This document shows positions 1 to 52,799 of a stretch of DNA of 64,000 bases, piece by piece. Numbering within the stretch: the stretch's first letter is position 1; every line of letters starts with the position of its first letter. The stretch is from Prinia subflava. Taxonomy: Eukaryota > Chordata > Aves > Passeriformes > Cisticolidae. The DNA lies in the NCBI RefSeq assembly GCF_021018805.1, contig NC_086258.1, positions 16,702,692 through 16,766,691 of the forward strand, read 5' to 3'. The position numbers and the translations under genes were made by a program. The notes below the pieces were generated by a model that saw nothing but the letters and a program-made list of their open reading frames with translations, did not search any database and was not told where the DNA came from.

Positions 1-299
1 GAGGCACTGGAGCATTCATTTCTCTCCAGGGATACTCTGTCTCAGCAATGGGAAGAGGCTTTTTCAAAGCTTTCTTGGTTCTGACACACACAGCTGTTGT
101 GGTGTTTACTACCTTCATAGCATTGTTTCTACTGTTTTAAATGAAAGACCCCTCTGCACTCAGTGCTGAGCTTTGGAGGCTTGCTTGTTTAAGTCAAGCT
201 GACATCAGGCCAAAGATTAAACTTAGTTAAATTAATGTGTTTCATTTTTTCTCTGTTGTTGACTGAGTTTTGAGTGCTGTGTTTCTGCCTTGTTCCCAG

Positions 300-16110
<15,811 letters not shown>

Positions 16111-16183
16111 TGACATTCTGTCACTTGTATTTCATAGTCACTGCTTTGTCCTTCATTAATCTGTAGATGAGTAATGCCTACAT

Positions 16184-16189
16184 AATAAA
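16184..16189 (+). terminator. Poly(A) signal of the first myosin gene
   Basis: AATAAA lies 114 nt after the TAA stop, giving a short 3'UTR typical of skeletal myosin genes. Cleavage is expected around 16200-16215. Confidence 0.8.
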
Positions 16190-16359
16190 AATTGTAGAGC
16201 TTGTGCCATGTAAATAATGAGAACTTGAGTGTTGCGTTTTAATCATTACCCTGAGTTCTTCGGAGGTTTACATTTTTCCTTGCTTATTTTAAACTTATTT
16301 ATTCAATTAAAAATCTTGCTTCAGGTATTTTTAAAGTGTTTCAGCCACTTTTAAGGTGA

Positions 16360-16685
16360 TGTAATCAGACATCCAGCCCTTGGAGCATCTCCATGGCCTC
16401 CTCTGGGCTCTCTCCAGCAGCTCCAGGTCCCTCCTGTGCTGGGCCCCAGGGCTGGGGCAGCTCTGCAGGTGGGGTCTCACCTGAGCACAGGGGGAGAGAG
16501 GGAGAATCCCCCCCTTACCAGCTGCCCATGCTGGGGGCTCAGCCCAGAGCACAGGGGGTTTCTGGGTTCCAGTGCACATGGCCAGAGAACGTTGGACTTC
16601 TTGTCAACCAACACTCCCAAGTCCTTCTCCTCAGGGCTGCTGTTGATTCATTCCTCACCCAGCCTGTAGATGTGCCTGGGAAGGC
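16360..16685 (-). mobile_element. CR1 LINE fragment
   Basis: On the minus strand this resembles the part of CR1 downstream of the reverse transcriptase core. Recognisable phrases on the plus strand are GGGCTCTCTCCAGCAGCTCC, AGGTGGGGTCTCACCTGAGCA and CCAAGTCCTTCTCCTCAGGGC. The conserved 3' hairpin end is absent. It sits just downstream of the first myosin gene. Confidence 0.75.
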
Positions 16686-16778
16686 AGTTTATGCATACAT
16701 ATAGATATATGTATGTATACATACACAAACATAATACATATTTATATATCATACACACACAGACATGTATGCATCCAA

Positions 16779-16912
16779 ATCTCTATCTCTATCTCTATCT
16801 CTATCTCTATCTCTATCTCTATCTCTATCTCTATCTCTATCTCTATCTCTATCTCTATCTCTATCTCTATCTCTATATCTATATCTATATCTATATCTAT
16901 CTACATCTATAC
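16779..16912. repeat. (CTCTAT)n hexanucleotide microsatellite grading into (CTATAT)n
   Basis: About 15 near-perfect CTCTAT units run to about 16872, then CTATAT units and a decayed edge. It follows directly on the CR1 fragment and is flanked by other TA/CA-rich sequence from 16690. Confidence 0.95.
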
Positions 16913-19218
16913 ATACTCTCATTCATATAATTTCCAAAGCTATGTTTTTGGAGCAGAGATCCAGTTACATGAAAATTTGTGTTATTCTTTCATCACTGAT
17001 ACATAATCAAGGTCAAAAGTGGTGGCTCTTTAGCATTCAATTTCGAGGCTTTGATAAATACTTTGCAGCTTTACAGGACAGCTTGTCCTGATTGGATTCC
17101 TAGCTGAGTGTCATGACATCTCCAAAAATGCTCCCACAGTCACATGTCAGACACCTGAGAAAAGATGTCTGTGGGATTGATTGAACATCTGTGAAAAGGA
17201 TTGCGACTGAGTTCCTTTTGGAGAAAGAAAAAAGTTGACAAATCAGCGTGCAACTTTAGTACCACACAGATTGTCCTGTTTTTATGTATGCTGACTTGCT
17301 CAGACACCCTCTCATCTGCCAAGGAAATATTTAGGTTTTTGGTGTCCCACTTCCTACTTTTTATGATGTTTTTTTCCTACCTCTGAGTCAAGCAGATAAT
17401 CTTTCTCTTTCTGGGAGTGTGTGGACTCCTAACCAGAGTACAGCCGTGCAATTCCCCCACAGGATGTACACACATGATCTGGGTAAATGTCTGGCTGGGA
17501 ACACATCTGCAGTCTTGGCTGGACCTGAGGGTGTGGAGCTGTAGCAGTCATGTCACTCTCAGGTTAACTGAGCCAGCATGTTATATTGCCCCCCAAAATC
17601 CTGACCTTGCTGAATTGCTGTTACAAAATTATCCAGGAGTTCCTTCAAAATGCTTTAGTTGGGAAGGCAGGGGAGGTCGCTAAAAAGAGCAGGTGCAGAG
17701 TCTTGCCTGTTAAATGTGGAAGAAAAGGACAGTAGGGACTTTTCTGCTTATTTTGAAAACTAGAGAAGTATAGCATGTTTCACAAACATCACTCTTCCCT
17801 GTACTCATCCTGCCAGATATTTTCATAGCAAGGAAAGTATCAGTCCTTGCAGCAGCTGGCTTTAGCTGGGCTCTGCAGAGCTGCCTTGGAGAGCAGCTCT
17901 GGACTGGGTGACTCTTCAGGCAGGGTAAGGGGCCGTGACAAGAGCAGAGCCCTGGCACAAGCCCAGTGGACCCAGCTCTGCACCTGGCTGCTGGCAGGGC
18001 TGCAGGTGGAAGGTGAGGGTGACCTGGGCACTCAGAAGGCTGGAGAAGCAACCTTGCTGTGACAGAAGTTCACTCCTCCACACTGCATTTACTGCTGCTT
18101 TGAAACAGCTCCAGCAAAGCACAGTGTTGATGTCCCAGATACAGAATATATATTTTACAAAAAGCAGAGGAGTCCTTAGCAGCAGGCAAGGTCCTCCTGA
18201 TGCCCTGGTAATCCCTACTGAGTACACGAGGGCTGTTTTATAACCTGCTGGCAGGCTCCTTGCAGAAGGACAGCAAGGGTATAGGGGACATTACTGAGTA
18301 GGGCTGGGAGGTTCATCAAGGACAAAGAGGATCCCAGGAGGGCCCTAATGCAGCACACACATAAATAGAGCTGCTGGACAGAGCTTCCCCCCAAGCTGCT
18401 CCTGGGATTTGCTTCAGATCCAGCCACTTTGGACACTCAGACTCCATCCCCAGGGACACTTTTGTGTCTTCAGCAGGATTATCAGCCTGTCCTTGTCCAG
18501 GATCACTTCTCAAACTATCTTAAATAACATCTCAGACACAGCTTCTTTAAGAAAGGTGATATACCTTCTCACATGGCTTATAGATATTCATTAAGACAGT
18601 ACCATCTGCTTCTCCCACCTATCCACGTATCTTTGATTTTCCACTAGGTTTGTGCAATACTACTTCCCTTTACAAAGGCTCTTTTGCTCAATATGTTTAT
18701 ACTGTGTCCTCAAATTCTGATCATTATTAGCTTCTACTTTTTTCCTAGTATTGGCACTAGGTCTGGTGGGCCACCATTCCCTGAAATACTTTTCAAAAAT
18801 TAGCAATTTACTAGACAACTTCCAGATCTCCAAAGGCAAGGCAGCTTTAGTAAGAGCTCACACATTACAGCCAATAGACCAGATGTTACATCTCCCTGCT
18901 TTTAGGGAAAACTTGGGTAAGCACCCTCTGGTCTTGGCCACTTGTAACTATTTGTGTTGCCTATTTGGCAACTGGCAGGATGTACAATCCTCATCATTTA
19001 ATTAGATGAAAAATTCTGGCGTGGGAGTCAAGCCATTTTTATCTCAACACAGGTTTTTTCTGCTATTACTGGCTAAAATCCCAAATATGCAGCATAATTT
19101 GCTCTTGTGCAAGGAGACAGTACAGATATGAGGTTAGCTATAAGTGGGAGCAAACAACATTATATTTATTATTGCAATTGCTTCTGCCTCTACTTCTGTT
19201 TTTGCTACCAGAATGGCT

Positions 19219-19265
<47 letters not shown>

Positions 19266-22200
19266 GTGGTTTGTTGGCCTCTTAATGGCAAGGTACAAAT
19301 AATAGCCTGGTAATGACTTGTTTTCAGTTTGGTTGCCTCCAAGAGGGCATAAGGAAAATGAAGATCTGTCATTTAAGGTGAAATAGTTGTGCAGTTCACA
19401 GGGTAATAAATAGTTCTTGTCACTAATTTGCACAGAATATGGATTGCTGCCAACTTTGCAACTGCTGAAACAACCTGAAGATGTGATCATGCCCCTGGTT
19501 TATGCTGGGGGAAAAAAAAGGATAAATTTAGGATAGATCTCCCCTTTCCCCTAAAATATACAGTATATATCATTGACTATTTTGCAGTGTTCGGTAATTA
19601 GCTGAAAGATATCTTCAGTGCCCATGTTCCAGTATTATAACAGAAGCTTTTCTAGGCTGGGGGTAAGTGACAGCTGTGAAAAATAAAAGCTTGCAAATAT
19701 ATTTTTAGAAAGGAATCCCTCAAAGATTGTCATTAATTCTCTTTGGCCTTGGTGCAGTGTCAAACTCATGTTCAGTGATGCAGGAATGAGCATGAAATAT
19801 CGTACATTTTTGAAAATTTAGGCTATCTTTCTCTTCCCTTTACATAAATTAATCTTTTTACTTTCATTAGAAAAGAGTATCATTTAAAGACAGGCTCAAA
19901 AGATCAAAGTGCATATTTTCAAACCTCAAAACATTTGTTTATTACATGCAGGAATATTTGCTGAGAACAAAAGTTTGTTTGAATGCATACATCTCTCTCT
20001 GTATATGTATTTTTTCTGTCAACACTGATCATTTGAGCCTGAAAGTCATCATGCCTAACCTGAGAAGAGCTACAGAAAAATTCTTGCTCTTTGTCCATGG
20101 AGTAGGAGACTGGACAAAAAAGCTTTCAATAAAACAGGACACCACCAAATTAAACTGTGGGGTTACCACAGCCATAAATCTCAGTGTCACATAGAAATGT
20201 GAGTTATGCACCTTGGGAATGGTGTCTCTTCCTTTCCTCCAAAACCAGTCCCCTAGAACTTTCCCCTAGAACCAGCCCCCTAAAACATAATTTAAATCAC
20301 AGGGAACAGGCTTTATCCTCTGAATGAGCACTAATAATGTTTATCATGGAGTATCTTTGTGGTTTTCAGAGACCTGCATGAACAGTGAGGGATAAAATCC
20401 AAACTTAGAGAATTGCTAATGCAGATTAATGATCTTAAAGGCCAGGCAACTTTGCATCTGATGCAATGGAAGGCTCCTACATGGAGGCTAAATGCACAAA
20501 AAAATTACATTTTCAGAAGCTTTTTGAATTAATGGGGGACAATAAGTATTTGCCCCTCTTCTCCTTTCAGTCTTCCTGTTGTGCTGCAACAAGAGCAACA
20601 CAATAACCTGTTAAGATGGAGTGATAAAAGCTCTGAAAGGTGATGGCATCAGGAACAAATATGTGCTGGAAGGCCCAGGGAAAGGAGGCTGGGTATGAAA
20701 TATGAGAATAGCTATACTAGTTTAGACCAAAATGTCCCCAAAGTGTCAGATAGTTGCAGATACAGCAGCTTATCTGTCAGTGGCACCTAGTATGGAAACC
20801 TTGCTCCCCTGAACAGTTGTACTGGGCAAATTATCTCTTCATGAGCATCCACTGGAAAAACTGCTGAGTAACTGTCACAGGATCAAAGGTATTTAGTGCT
20901 AGAACAGGTGTGGTGTGTACCCTGAGTCTTGCCAGAAGCACAGGATAGAGGAAACAAACGCTCTGCCATCACAAAGAGCAAAGAATTCATTAGATAAACA
21001 AGTGAACAAATCTGTCAGGTTGTGCTTGGCATGCTATCTAACCTTTCAGCTCCCAAGACAGGCTGACATTTATGTATCACATAGTTTGACAAATCCAGAA
21101 TTATGAGAAATCCTGAAGACATTTGTGATTGGCCAACTTTAGCAAATACAAGAATTCATAGAATTCCAGGAATAACAATTTACAGAAACATTTAAATTCA
21201 CACCTACATATATATATATGCACTAAGTATTATGAGCAACAAAACAATAATCAAGATGGACAATAGACCAATCACATCAATATCTTATCTGTATCTGCAT
21301 ATACATTAATTATTATTATATACATGCAAAACTTACCTGGCACCTACCTAGTGTGTTTACCTGAATTGAATTAAAATGTGCTTTCCACAAATCTTCCCGT
21401 GACGTTTTCTGAGTCTTTACATGCAACACGTTTGGTTAATTGTTGTTTCATCTTAAATAAACTTCACAGGTTCAGTTTGCCTAACTAGAAGAGAAAATTT
21501 TTTCTTGGCTACAAGAGAAGTTTTTTTTTATTTGCCCAAAGGAGTCATTATTCCCCCATTCATACAACATGAAGTAAAGCAGATAGTGAGACCCCTGAGC
21601 TTTCTAGCTCCTCAGTGCCTTACTGGGATGCTCAAGGATATACCAACAGCCTTTCCCTGTCTTTGGACTTGTTCTTACAAGATAAGAGCCAATTGGATGA
21701 TTACCAAGAAGGGACTTTTTTTTTTGGGAGCAGCACTGATGTCCACTTACCCAGGAACTTGGGAACCACCTAAGAAGATGCATAGATGCTCTAGAAGACT
21801 AAGAGAAGCAGCAAATACAGATCTGTCATCTAGAAAACGTCCCCCCCTCAGATTGCTCCTGAATTTATCCATTGCTCCATAATATCCTGTGTAAGGAGGG
21901 TACCCCAAAGCAAGATTTCCCACATCCTCTCAGCATCACCAGATTACAGTTTCTGCAGGACCTGAATTACTGTGACCCTCACAAGAGATGCTGAGAAATG
22001 CTGGAATTCTTCTTATATAGCAGCATGTGTAGACAAACAGGGAGGATAGGAGGGCATCCATTAATATTATATCCTTCAAGAAGTAGTTGTGCACAATTAG
22101 AAAAATCTCATCCTGCTGACTGAGGCAAACCCTTGCAGTGCACAGCCAAGTGTTGCCTTATTTGGCTTTATCAGAGCTGTCTTTGGGTTCCTCCATCCTC

Positions 22201-22330
22201 CATCCTGGCACAGATCAATGTGAAAAGGACAGGTCAGTGCAGCTGACTCCATACAGCCTTAAACCAATCCTGTCTCTGAGTAATTAGCAGAGAGATCAGA
22301 GCTACAACACGTTTACAACTAAAGAGTAAA
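16913..22330. other. Intergenic spacer between the two myosin genes; no gene recognised
   Basis: No splice-bounded myosin exon, RNA gene or conserved protein fragment was found. Open frames are short and resemble nothing known, including the longest at 21505-21882 (125 codons). An (AAT)n tract of about 44 bp lies at 19221-19264. Regulatory elements for the downstream gene may lie here, but none is evident outside the proximal promoter. Confidence 0.6.
19221..19264. repeat. (AAT)n microsatellite
   Basis: About 14 uninterrupted AAT units. Confidence 0.95.
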
Positions 22331-22411
22331 TTATTATTGACCAAAAATAGAGCGCTCGAGTGCTGTGTGGGCAGAAGGTAACGTATAAAGAGCTGCAGCT
22401 GAAGGCAACTC
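22240..22411 (+). promoter_or_regulatory. Proximal promoter of the MYH13 gene
   Basis: A TATA box (GTATAAAG) is at 22383-22390. About 35 bp upstream, CCAAAAATAG at 22341-22350 is one base from both a CArG box (SRF site) and a MEF2 site, an arrangement usual for skeletal myosin promoters. A CAGCTG E-box, a possible MyoD-family site, lies at 22240-22245. A second CAGCTG (22396-22401) falls between the TATA box and the expected start near 22412. Transcription start and factor binding are inferred. Confidence 0.7.
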
Positions 22412-22438
22412 TGTGGTTTGCTACCTCAGCATCTCACG
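22412..22438 (+). other. MYH13: MYH13 noncoding exon 1 (5'UTR, start approximate)
   Basis: The exon begins about 28 bp after the TATA box and ends at a consensus donor, CACG then GTAAGT at 22439. Skeletal myosin genes usually have two short noncoding exons before the ATG exon. Confidence 0.6.
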
Positions 22439-22968
22439 GTAAGTGCCACCCTCCTGCTTTGTGCTCTGACCATGGCATCTCCACAGCTCCCCAAAAAGGT
22501 GGAATATGAAGGGGCTTTTTCTTCCCATTCCCCACTTCTAACATTCCAGGTCATGCTTTACATGCAAAGTCAAGGTTGTACCACCCAAACCACTCCAATG
22601 TGGTGCACAAGCAGGAGAGTCATAGCATGCCAGCCCTGGGAAGGGCCTTCCACCAGCTTTGCTGCCTCCAAGTCCTGTGAAAGGCACAGCAAGATAACTC
22701 TGAAGGCAGCTGAGATTGACTGGGATTGTAGATGTAAATCAGCTATGTTTTTTTTCCTGGACTTTAGATTTGTTTCAAGCAGCTCACAGTAATGTGGGAA
22801 GGAACACAAGGCTCTCTGTGGAATTTTGCTCTAGGTCAGGAGCCTTAAGGCACTGTGTGCAGTTCAGCCATCTGCAGAGGATACACAGGGTGTAGGAATG
22901 TTTGATATGCTGGGGACAATGGACTGGCTTTGATGTAACTCTGTCCTTTCTTTAACCATTCCACACAG

Positions 22969-23004
22969 GTTCTGAAAACAGATTTCCTCGTGGGCTCTCT
23001 GAAG
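22969..23004 (+). other. MYH13: MYH13 candidate noncoding exon 2
   Basis: This 36-nt segment is bounded by a good acceptor (CCACACAG ending 22968) and a donor (GAAG then GTAGGG). Size and place fit the second untranslated exon of this family. It has no coding constraint, so the call is tentative. Confidence 0.45.
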
Positions 23005-24298
23005 GTAGGGGTTTAACGAATAACACAAACCTTTGCTAATTGATCCTGAGCAATAAATAAAGCTCACCCAGACAATGGAAAGGGCAGGTGCAAAAAGACA
23101 GTAGAACCAGGATGACTGGAAAGGATATATGGTATTTTAATCAACATGAACAATAGTCACAATTCTTGGCAGGAATACTCCATGTATCAGGAAAGAAAAG
23201 TTACAGATACTCAGACTTAGTCAAGAGGGCATGATAGACAGAGACAATAATGGCTTTTTGTGGTGTAATCTTGAATTCTGGGATTTATAGATTGTTAAAA
23301 TTCATCCCCTGACATCTGCATAGCTGCTGGAAGCCTGAGGTTGTGTTTAGAGAGGAGGTTCAAAGCAATATTCAAGTGTTAATTTCCTCTGAGGTAAAGT
23401 CTAGAAAATTATTTACTGACTTTGGGGTATCACACAGGCACTGAAACCCAAACAAAATTCTGAATGATCTTGTCTCCTGCCTGATAGGCAGATCTGTTCA
23501 TGTCCAAAGAGCAACACTTACAGAGAACTTGTGTGCACCACTCCCTTCAAGGTTTCATATTCAAGCTATAATGGAGATCCTTTGAAATGTTATATCACAT
23601 ACATATTTACCTAAATACTATGTTATTTCACTAATACTATGTTCCTAATTATTATCTGTAATGTACAAGATATTCCTTTATCGGCCAATTTTGCAACATA
23701 ACTGGAAAAGATGTTTTATATTTGGTTCATACAATAAGCAGGTTTGGCTTAAGACAGGTGATGACTGACATTCACAATTTGTTCCAGTGTATGGTATAGA
23801 CAGAAATTAGTTGAATTCCCCTGCTTGGTATTAAAACATCAAAACCAGAGGGTGTTAAATATATCCCCACCTGGAAATCACATGTGAGAGCCTCTCTACA
23901 TGACTCACAGAGCTTACTTCTGTCTAAATTTTTAGATGTCCAATGACATAATCTCAGTGGCTTTGTTCATGTGGCTTTGAGAAGGATGTGGCTGTGCAGC
24001 TCTGTGAATAGCAGGAGAAGATGGAGCAGGACCAGCTTTTGAAGACTTCTAGCTTGATATTCTCTCTGCCCTCACTTGGGCACATAGGCCTATTTAAAGG
24101 AGATGTCTTCAAATTCATCTACAAAAGGAACTTTCTTTCTTAGCACTTATTCAGTAGATAATTAAAACTGAGGCAGAAGTTAAGTGCCTGATTATTCCTC
24201 CTCTTCCCATTGAATATGACTACTGTCTGGATAAGTGTAAATTACAAATGCACAGACTTTCTGCAACTTTTCTGCATTCCTCCAGAGCAACTGCAGAC

Positions 24299-50762
<26,464 letters not shown>

Positions 50763-50939
50763 GGTTCCTGACCCCAGCTGCAGCAGGCTCCCTCCTGATA
50801 AAGACTTCTGTGTATCCAGCAGATATCCATTATTTTCTTCAAGTAACCCGGTGTGCTGTGTGTAACTGATATATTTAGCCAACCTTGAGGTGAAGCTGTG
50901 AGAAATTTTATTTATATATATATTTATATATATATATAA

Positions 50940-50945
50940 AATAAA
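50940..50945 (+). terminator. MYH13: Poly(A) signal of MYH13
   Basis: AATAAA lies 178 nt after the TGA stop and directly follows a TA-rich tract (50909-50939). A GT-rich stretch, expected downstream of cleavage, begins near 51003. Confidence 0.8.
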
Positions 50946-51002
50946 CCTGGGTGATGTTTTAGTGACTACATGGACTGTGTTGCTTCACTATGAGATTGAC
51001 AA

Positions 51003-51800
51003 GTGTCTGTCTGTGTCTGTCTGTGTGTCTGTGTATCTGTGTGTGTCCGTGTGGCCCTGTGTGTCTGTGTGTCCGTGTCTGTCTGTCCATGTCTGCCTGT
51101 GTCTCTGTGTCCGTGCCAGTATCTGTCTGTTCCTGTCTGTGTGTCCGTGCCTGTCTCTCAGTCTCTGTCTGTCCGTGTCTGTCCATCTGTCTGTGCCTGT
51201 CTCTGTCTCTCTCTGTGTCTGTGTCCGTGTGTCCGTGCCTCTCAATCTTTGTCCATGTCCGTCTGTCTGTGTCAGTCTGTTCGTGTCTGTGTCCCTGTGT
51301 CCGCCTGTCCATGTCTGTCTCTCAGTCTTTCTGTCCATTTGTCTGTCTGCGTCTCTCAGTCTCTCTGTTTGTGTCTCTGTCTGTATGTGTGTGTGTCCTT
51401 CTGTCCGTGTGTCCATGAGTCCCTGTGTCCGTGAGTCCGTGTGTCCCTGTGTCCCTGTGTCCCTGTGTCCGTGTGTCCGTGTGTCCCTGTGTCCGTGTGT
51501 CCCTGTGTGTCCGTGTGTCCGTGTGTCCCTCTGTCTGTGTGTCCCTGTGTCCGTGTGTCCGTGTGTCCGTGTGTCCCTCTGTCCCTGTGTCCCTGTGTCC
51601 GTGTGTCCCTGTGTCCCTGTGTCCGTGTGTCCGTGTGTCCCTGTGTCCGTGTGTCCGTGTGTCCCTGTGTCCGTGTGTCCGTGTGTCCCTGTGTCCCTGT
51701 GTCCCTCTGTCCGTGTGTCCGTGTGTCCCTGTGTCCGTGTGTCCCTGTGTCCCTCTGTCCGTGTGTCCGTGTGTCCCTGTGTCCGTGTGTCCGTGTCCCG
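51003..51800. repeat. TGTC/TGTCCNTG tandem array (~800 bp)
   Basis: The left part is irregular TGTCTG, TGTGTC and TGTCCATG repeats. From about 51410 it becomes a regular 8-bp array of TGTCCCTG and TGTCCGTG. Because 8 is not a multiple of 3, all frames stay open on both strands, producing long spurious ORFs rich in V-S-V-C-P-C. It starts about 60 bp after the MYH13 poly(A) signal. Confidence 0.95.
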
Positions 51801-51821
51801 CTGTCGCTCCGGGCTGTCGGG

Positions 51822-51869
51822 GGCGCTGCCAGGCGCAGCTGCGCCGCGAGGGGGCGCTGTGGCAGCGCC
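51822..51869. repeat. Nested inverted repeat between two tandem arrays
   Basis: Ten-base arms GGCGCTGCCA (51822-51831) and TGGCAGCGCC (51860-51869) are exact reverse complements. Directly after the left arm is a perfect 14-bp palindrome GGCGCAGCTGCGCC (51832-51845). The surrounding 51801-51924 is very GC-rich unique sequence. Confidence 0.85.
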
Positions 51870-51924
51870 GGCCCGCGGGGGATGCGGGGTCCGGGGGGTG
51901 CGGAGGGCGGGGAGGCGGGGAAAA

Positions 51925-52790
51925 GGGGTACAGGGGTACAGGGGTACAGGGGAACAGGGGGTACAGGGGGTACAGGGGAAAAGGGGGTACAGGGGTACGG
52001 GGGAACAGGGGTACAGGGGTACAGGGGAACAGGGGGTACAGGGGAACAGGGGTTACAGGGGAAAAGGGGGTACAGGGGTACAGGGGGTACAGGGGGTACA
52101 GGGGGTACAGGGGGTACACGGGGTACAGGGGTACAGGGGGTACAGGGGTACAGGAAGTACAGGGAGTACAGGGGGTACAGGGGGTACAGGGGGTACAGGG
52201 GTACAGGGGTTACAGGGAGTACAGGGAGTACAGGGGGTACAGGGGTACAGGGGGAACAGGGGGTACAGGGGGTACAGGAGGTACACAGGGTACAGGGGGG
52301 TACAGGGGTACAGGGGGTACAGGGGTACAGGGGAACAGAGGGTACAGGGGAACAGAGGGTACAGGGGGTACAGGGGGTACAGGGGGTACAGGGGAACAGG
52401 GGGTACAGGGGGTACAGGGGGTACAGGGGAACAGGGGGTACAGGGGGTACAGGGGGTACAGGGGGTACAGGGTTTTTGCGGAGGATGCGGGGAATACAGG
52501 GGGTACAGGGGGTACAGGAAGTACAGGGAGTACAGGGGGTACAGGGGTACAGGGGGTACAGGGGGTTCAGGGGTGCAGGGGGTACAGGGGGTACAGGAGG
52601 TACAGGGGTACAGGGGATACAGGGGGTACAGGGGGTACAGGGGGTACAGGGGTACAGGGGGTACAGGGTGTTCAGGGGTACAGGGGGTTCAGGGGTACAG
52701 GGGGTACAGGGGGAACAGGGATACAGGGGGTACAGGGGTACAGGGGGTACAGGGGTTTCAGGGATACAGGTGTACAGGGGTGCGGGTGTG
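51925..52790. repeat. GGGG(G)TACA tandem array with G-quadruplex potential (~865 bp)
   Basis: Roughly 90 units of GGGGTACAG or GGGGGTACAG, with variants GGGGAACAG, AGGAAGTACAG, GGGGTTCAG and one longer interruption at 52471-52500. On the plus strand runs of four or five G recur every 8-10 bases with a four-base spacer, a dense match to G-quadruplex patterns. The very long open frames across it ([13 protein letters not shown] peptides) come from the repeat and are not genes. Confidence 0.96.
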
Positions 52791-52799
52791 TGCGGGGTG

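Noticed and set aside
16670..16930. Frames made of YLYL or ISIS repeats.
   Set aside because: Translation of the CTCTAT microsatellite.
21505..21882. A 125-codon plus-strand frame in the intergenic spacer.
   Set aside because: No recognisable domain, no splice or promoter context, and length within chance for this much sequence.
51410..52790. Regular direct repeats resembling a CRISPR array.
   Set aside because: Units of 8-10 bp with no spacers, in a vertebrate genome; these are satellites.
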